Source: Calditrichota bacterium (lineage in GTDB: Bacteria; Zhuqueibacterota; Zhuqueibacteria; Oleimicrobiales; Geothermoviventaceae). From it: a stretch of DNA of 10,010 nt. A program made the translations under genes and the position numbers. Location: assembly GCA_013152765.1 (NCBI GenBank), contig JAADFT010000074.1, positions 1-10,010 of the forward strand. Reading direction: 5' to 3'. How positions within the stretch are numbered: the stretch's first letter is position 1; each line of letters begins with the position of its first letter. This document shows, one piece after another, positions 7,443 through 10,010 of this stretch. The notes under the pieces were generated by a model, which saw only the letters and a program-made list of their open reading frames with translations, was not told where the DNA came from and searched no databases.

Positions 7443-7870
7443 CGTTACACCTCCTGGTTTCGTCCCACACCCACATCAGACTCCGCAGAGCCCACCACTA
7501 CGTAACGAGAATTCCTGTGCCAATTGCCCAACGTAGCGCATCAGGAGCGCCTGAGGCTTTGTACAGATCTCGCTACAGCTTTTCCGTACGGAACTTAAGA
7601 AGAAAGTTTCCGTCAAGCAAGAAAAATCTGCCAAAAATCGGACATTTGAGGCCTGTGGCACATCTTCGCCTGTGCTCCCCGTTCCGCCTCCGCAACAAGT
7701 CCACCGCAGTCCCCGGGAGCAACACGGCCAAACGATCCCGCAGGCTGCCGCTACTTCTGCCGCTACAGTTTCCAGGTACCGACAGAAACAGCACAACCGG
7801 TCTTCTACCGAGAAGCGCTACTGGCTCTGGCGGGTGCAAAAAGTGCCGCAGGTTCTGGACGTTGTTTCCC
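7443..7870. other. 428-bp gene-free region upstream of the cytochrome c gene
   Basis: I see no credible gene here; open frames on both strands give low-complexity Ser/Arg-rich or Cys-rich translations without recognisable motifs or good ribosome-binding sites. It holds the cytochrome ribosome-binding site (AGGAGG, 7455-7450), a perfect 12-bp palindrome TTCCGTACGGAA (7582-7593), a smaller imperfect palindrome TCAGGAGCGCCTGA (7541-7554), and a CTGCCGCTAC direct repeat (7745-7754 and 7757-7766). The cytochrome promoter must lie here, but I could not single out a convincing -35/-10 pair. Confidence 0.6.
7582..7593. promoter_or_regulatory. Perfect palindrome, candidate operator for the cytochrome c gene
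   Basis: TTCCGTACGGAA is a perfect 12-bp palindrome about 140 bases upstream of the cytochrome ATG in otherwise unstructured intergenic DNA. The size and symmetry suit a dimeric regulator site, but no binding protein can be assigned and chance is possible. Confidence 0.25.
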
Positions 7871-8066
7871 CTAAGTCTACTACGTCAGATTCGCGAGACA
7901 AAGGCGAAAGTAGCGCGTGGCTTCTTCGCCCGGGGATCAACCCCCCGGGCTTCCAAAAGAAGCCGCCTGCTAAAGCAGGCTTGTTTCAGGCCAGGCTAAG
8001 CAACATCTCGCCCTGGAGAAACCATGACTCCGAAAAGCCAACCACATTTTGACGTAGCAGAACTAA
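7871..8066. repeat. Structured inverted-repeat element, copy A (~196 bp)
   Basis: About 90% identical to copy B (9788-9986) in the same orientation: 19 substitutions and two single-base gaps over ~198 aligned positions. The ends form imperfect terminal inverted repeats: CTAAGTCTACTACGTCAGA on the left, and TTTAGTTCTGCTACGTCAAA read inward from the right. Inside are hairpin CCCGGGG/CCCCGGG (7930-7950), enclosed by GGCTTCTT/AAGAAGCC, and hairpin GCCTGCT-AA-AGCAGGC (7965-7980). No open frame of interest is present. The right end overlaps the stop codon of the RAM-domain gene. It could be a MITE-like mobile element, a REP-type repeat, a structured RNA or a terminator module. I do not recognise the family. 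The similarity may extend a few bases further left (GTTTC at 7864). Confidence 0.85.
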
Positions 8067-8293
8067 ATCACCAGACAGGTAGTGGTTCTCACAACGCCGT
8101 CGACCGAGTGAATGCTGTCCACCACGACGGACTCGACTTCGCGCAGGTCCTCGCCCTCCACGAAAACAATCACGTCGTACGGGCCAATGACGCAGTGGGC
8201 GGACTTCACCTGTGGGACCTTCCGCAGCTCGGCCTCCACATCTTTGTGTTTGCCCCGGCTGGTTTCCACCAGAACGTACGCCTGAACCTTCAT
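8063..8293 (-). CDS. Stand-alone Lrp/AsnC ligand-binding (RAM) domain protein
   Basis: 76 residues from the ATG at 8293-8291, chosen because AGGAGG (8306-8301) lies seven bases upstream; an upstream in-frame start at 8341 would add 16 residues that do not fit the family. The chain MKVQAYVLVETSRGKHKDVE...VPQVKSAHCVIGPYDVIVFV has the beta-alpha-beta-beta-alpha-beta pattern of the RAM domain, with the conserved GPYD turn (53-56) that shapes the effector pocket in Lrp-family proteins. There is no DNA-binding domain. Known single-domain RAM proteins assemble into rings and bind amino acids or partner proteins. It follows the arginase-family gene by ~105 bp on the same strand, so it may sense an amino acid linked to that enzyme (inference). 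Its TAG stop falls inside the terminal repeat of element copy A. Confidence 0.88.
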   Translation of the reverse strand: MKVQAYVLVETSRGKHKDVEAELRKVPQVKSAHCVIGPYDVIVFVEGEDLREVESVVVDSIHSVDGVVRTTTCLVI

Positions 8294-8398
8294 CGCAGGA
8301 CCTCCTCGCTTGGCCGGTTGAGCAGGAGCAGTTACCACCATCCCAGAGTTGTTCGTCCTAACTGCCCGGCGTGCTTCCGCGCCACGTCCACAGGCCGT

Positions 8399-9190
8399 TT
8401 AGAGAGCCACCGCTCCTTTCGGGACTGCTACCTTGCCCACCAGCGTTTTCACCACCTCGGCAGCAACTTTCGCCGTCTTTCTGGAAGTGTCCAGTCGCGG
8501 GTTCAGCTCCACAACGTCAAATCCGACGATTTCGGTCTCGATCTGGCTGAGCAGCTCCAGCAATTCCTCCGGTCTCCAGCCGCCGTGCATGCCCTGGCTC
8601 GCACCTGGCGCAAAGCTCGGATCCAGCACATCCAGATCCACCGTCACGTACACCGGCCCCTCGCCCGGCAGAAGTTCCGGGTTCGGCTCCGATTCCCACA
8701 CAACGTTCCACCTGCGCCGCTGAATCTCCTCCTGCTCCGACGTCTCTCGAACGCCCAGCTGCACGAGTTCACGGACAGCCCCTGCTTCGAGAAGCCGGGC
8801 AGCTGTGCAGGCATGCGAGTAGCGATCACCGAGAAAATCCGGGTACAGGTCGGCGTGTCGGTCAATCCAGAGCAGCCTCACCGGACCGTGAACTGCGGCT
8901 ACGGTGCGAACGGTCGGAAGTGTAAGCGAGTGATCACCCCCGAGGACGACCGGTACACCGTGCGGCACAATCCGGCCCACCACAGCGGCCATTTCGGAAA
9001 ACGCCCTTTCGTCGCGCGAGAGCTTCACAACGCCCAGATCCACGATCGGCAATTTGGAAGCGAGACCGGTGGGCACGGCAAACCAGTCCAGCAATTCGCG
9101 CCGAATGGCCCACGGTCCCAGGGCAGTACCGCGACGCAGGGTGCTCTTCTCTTCCCACGGAAACCCAACAACGTACACGGCTCGCTCCAT
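8399..9190 (-). CDS. Arginase/agmatinase-family ureohydrolase
   Basis: 263 residues from the ATG at 9190-9188. AGGAGG (9204-9199) lies eight bases upstream, while the in-frame GTG at 9199 overlaps that site and is rejected. The binuclear manganese site of ureohydrolases is recognisable: GGDHS (84-88, His87), IDRHADLY (109-116, with Asp110, His112, Asp114) and VDLDVLDP (184-191, with Asp185, Asp187), with the late acidic residue Glu228 in FDVVELNP. Members hydrolyse arginine, agmatine, formiminoglutamate or related guanidino compounds to urea (or formamide). The substrate cannot be read from sequence; SHACTAARLLEAG (125-137) is closest to agmatinase-like proteins. Oddities are Arg in place of the usual Ala in DAHxD and GASQGMHGG (196-204) where many agmatinases have a GTGTPEPGG-like loop. 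The RAM-domain gene follows downstream. Confidence 0.9.
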   Translation of the reverse strand: MERAVYVVGFPWEEKSTLRRGTALGPWAIRRELLDWFAVPTGLASKLPIVDLGVVKLSRDERAFSEMAAVVGRIVPHGVPVVLGGDHSLTLPTVRTVAAVHGPVRLLWIDRHADLYPDFLGDRYSHACTAARLLEAGAVRELVQLGVRETSEQEEIQRRRWNVVWESEPNPELLPGEGPVYVTVDLDVLDPSFAPGASQGMHGGWRPEELLELLSQIETEIVGFDVVELNPRLDTSRKTAKVAAEVVKTLVGKVAVPKGAVAL

Positions 9191-9280
9191 CCCGTTCACC
9201 TCCTCGAGGATGGAATTGCGGGCGCCCCCTGTTTTGACTTAACACGGAGTCCTACGCTTTTCCAGCAACTTTCTGGTACG

Positions 9281-9613
9281 TCACAATTGGTCCAGGAGGC
9301 TTGGATCTACAAACTCATTCTTCCGTCCCTCGCGGATGGCATTTGCCAGTCCGACCTCTTCAATTGCCTCGAGAACCAACTGGCGAAACTCAGATCGCCG
9401 GTCCTGCAGCAACTCCACGAGAACTTGCCGAAGCAGATCTTTGATCTGTTCCTCCCCCAAAATGTCTGCAGACGTCCGTTGCAGCTTCTCGTTTTCCACG
9501 GGGTCAGTCCAATTTTCCTGTTGTCGTTCTCGCCTGTCAACCTCGTGTTTTGTACCGCGCAGCTGAGAACACCGTTCCAGTAAACTACCTGTTACTTTTT
9601 GCCCAACAACCAA
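9281..9613 (-). CDS. Small hypothetical protein, antitoxin-like C-terminus
   Basis: Up to 110 residues, highly charged, with no signal or membrane segment. The start is uncertain: the longest form begins at TTG (9613) without well-spaced ribosome-binding signals, and in-frame GTG or TTG codons around 9499 and 9460 would leave 72 or 59 residues. Residues ~52-95 look like two amphipathic helices rich in Leu, Glu and Arg. The segment RRSEFRQLVLEAIEEVGLANAIREG (72-96) resembles small bacterial antitoxin-type proteins that end in a LA-x-AIREG motif, but this is resemblance only. No intact toxin gene follows; the next gene is the arginase-family enzyme 90 bp downstream. The gene may equally be a lone hypothetical or a remnant. 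Confidence 0.5.
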   Translation of the reverse strand: MVVGQKVTGSLLERCSQLRGTKHEVDRRERQQENWTDPVENEKLQRTSADILGEEQIKDLLRQVLVELLQDRRSEFRQLVLEAIEEVGLANAIREGRKNEFVDPSLLDQL

Positions 9614-9670
9614 GTCCTCTGACCGATCTGCGACTCTGCTGCAAGGCTGGCAAGTTTGGCTCGGCCAGAC

Positions 9671-9686
9671 CGGTACTGAAGTACCG
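9671..9686. repeat. Short perfect hairpin between the hypothetical gene and repeat copy B
   Basis: CGGTACT-GA-AGTACCG forms a perfect 7-bp stem with a two-base loop. There is no adjacent T-run, so it is not a convincing terminator; it lies in the ~170 bp between the hypothetical gene and repeat copy B, where I see nothing else. Confidence 0.4.
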
Positions 9687-9787
9687 AGAGCAAAACCTGC
9701 AGGCGGAGAAAAACCGCAACGGCCGGGTACCCTACGGATTCTCCGGTCGGATCCGCGCTTTGCCAGTGCTACCGTTCAGTTTCTCGG

Positions 9788-9986
9788 CTAAGTCTGCTAC
9801 GTCAGATACTGGAAACAAAGGCGAAAGCAGAGCGTGGCTGCCTCCGCCCGGGGATCGAATCCCCGGGCTACCAAAGGAAGCCGCCTGCTAAAGCAGGCTT
9901 GTTTCAGGTCAGACTAAGACAACATCTCGCCCTGAAGAAACCACGACTCCGAAAAGCCTACCACATTTTGACGTAGCAGAACTAAG
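9788..9986. repeat. Structured inverted-repeat element, copy B (~199 bp)
   Basis: Second copy of the element at 7871-8066, same orientation. Terminal inverted repeats are CTAAGTCTGCTACGTCAGA on the left and CTTAGTTCTGCTACGTCAAA read inward from the right, sharing an exact 11-base core CTGCTACGTCA. Internal pairings are a 9-bp stem CCCGGGGAT/ATCCCCGGG with a CGA loop, a 7-bp stem GCCTGCT/AGCAGGC with an AA loop, and longer-range CGTGG/CCACG and GGCGA/TCGCC. Most differences from copy A are in the left half (about 14 of 19), while the right ~108 bp is nearly unchanged. Copy A keeps the first stem despite changed bases. Non-coding; function and family unknown. Confidence 0.85.
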
Positions 9987-10010
9987 TCAACCAGGCCTGA
10001 CCACAAGGTT

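Noticed and set aside
7443..7660. Candidate cytochrome promoters such as TTGCTT-17-TAAGTT and TTGGCA-17-TAGTGG on the minus strand.
   Set aside because: Each matches the consensus poorly in at least one box, and several equally weak pairs exist, so none can be preferred.
7517..7999. A 160-codon plus-strand frame in the gap upstream of the cytochrome gene.
   Set aside because: The translation is Ser/Arg-rich without motifs, runs into the repeat element, and has no good ribosome-binding site.
8024..9583. A 519-codon open frame on the plus strand across the arginase-family and RAM-domain genes.
   Set aside because: It is antisense to two genes with clear motifs and ribosome-binding sites. Its translation is His/Arg/Pro-rich with no recognisable domain; long antisense frames are common at this GC content.
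7871..9986. CRISPR array or IscB/TnpB-associated guide RNA (HEARO/omega RNA) as an explanation for the repeats.
   Set aside because: The repeats are far too long and far apart for CRISPR, and there is no IscB, TnpB or cas gene in the window. I see no match to omega RNA features I can recall.

Overview
The window is about 10 kb of moderately high-GC DNA from a diderm bacterium. Every gene I can support lies on the minus strand. Envelope lipid transport (MlaE/F/D-type), a membrane FtsH protease, an exported tetraheme cytochrome c and a secreted sialidase-like protein point to a Gram-negative-type cell with a multiheme respiratory or detoxification capacity. I cannot name the phylum; the mix would suit an uncultured lineage of the Calditrichota/KSB1/FCB type, but that is a guess.

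Reading in the direction of transcription (high to low coordinates): a right-hand accessory segment holds a ~199-bp structured repeat (copy B, 9788-9986), a small acidic protein of unknown function with an antitoxin-like C-terminus (9281-9613), a ureohydrolase of the arginase/agmatinase family (8399-9190), and a stand-alone Lrp/AsnC ligand-binding (RAM) domain protein (8063-8293). The stop codon of the last one lies inside the end of a second repeat copy (copy A, 7871-8066). About 430 bp without a gene follow. Then come a tetraheme cytochrome c554-like protein (6885-7442) with a hairpin terminator, and an HspR-like MerR regulator with a C-terminal cysteine cluster (6167-6667).

The left half is a compact gene set, mlaE-mlaF-mlaD-ftsH (5902 down to 1276), with a 4-bp gap, a 37-bp overlap and a 49-bp gap between successive genes. 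It is followed after 112 bp by a secreted sialidase/BNR-repeat protein whose end is cut by the window edge. MlaE (permease), MlaF (ATPase) and MlaD (Mce lipid-binding protein) form one phospholipid transporter between the membranes. FtsH next to them degrades damaged membrane proteins, so the block reads as an envelope maintenance operon. The MerR gene directly upstream is a plausible regulator.

The least ordinary signal is the repeat pair. The two copies are ~90% identical over ~198 aligned positions, lie in the same orientation, have imperfect terminal inverted repeats, and contain two strong hairpins plus nested long-range pairings. Copy A sits directly at the 3' end of a minus-strand gene, and copy B may do so too. 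They look like a non-coding mobile (MITE-like) or structured-RNA element rather than anything I can name.
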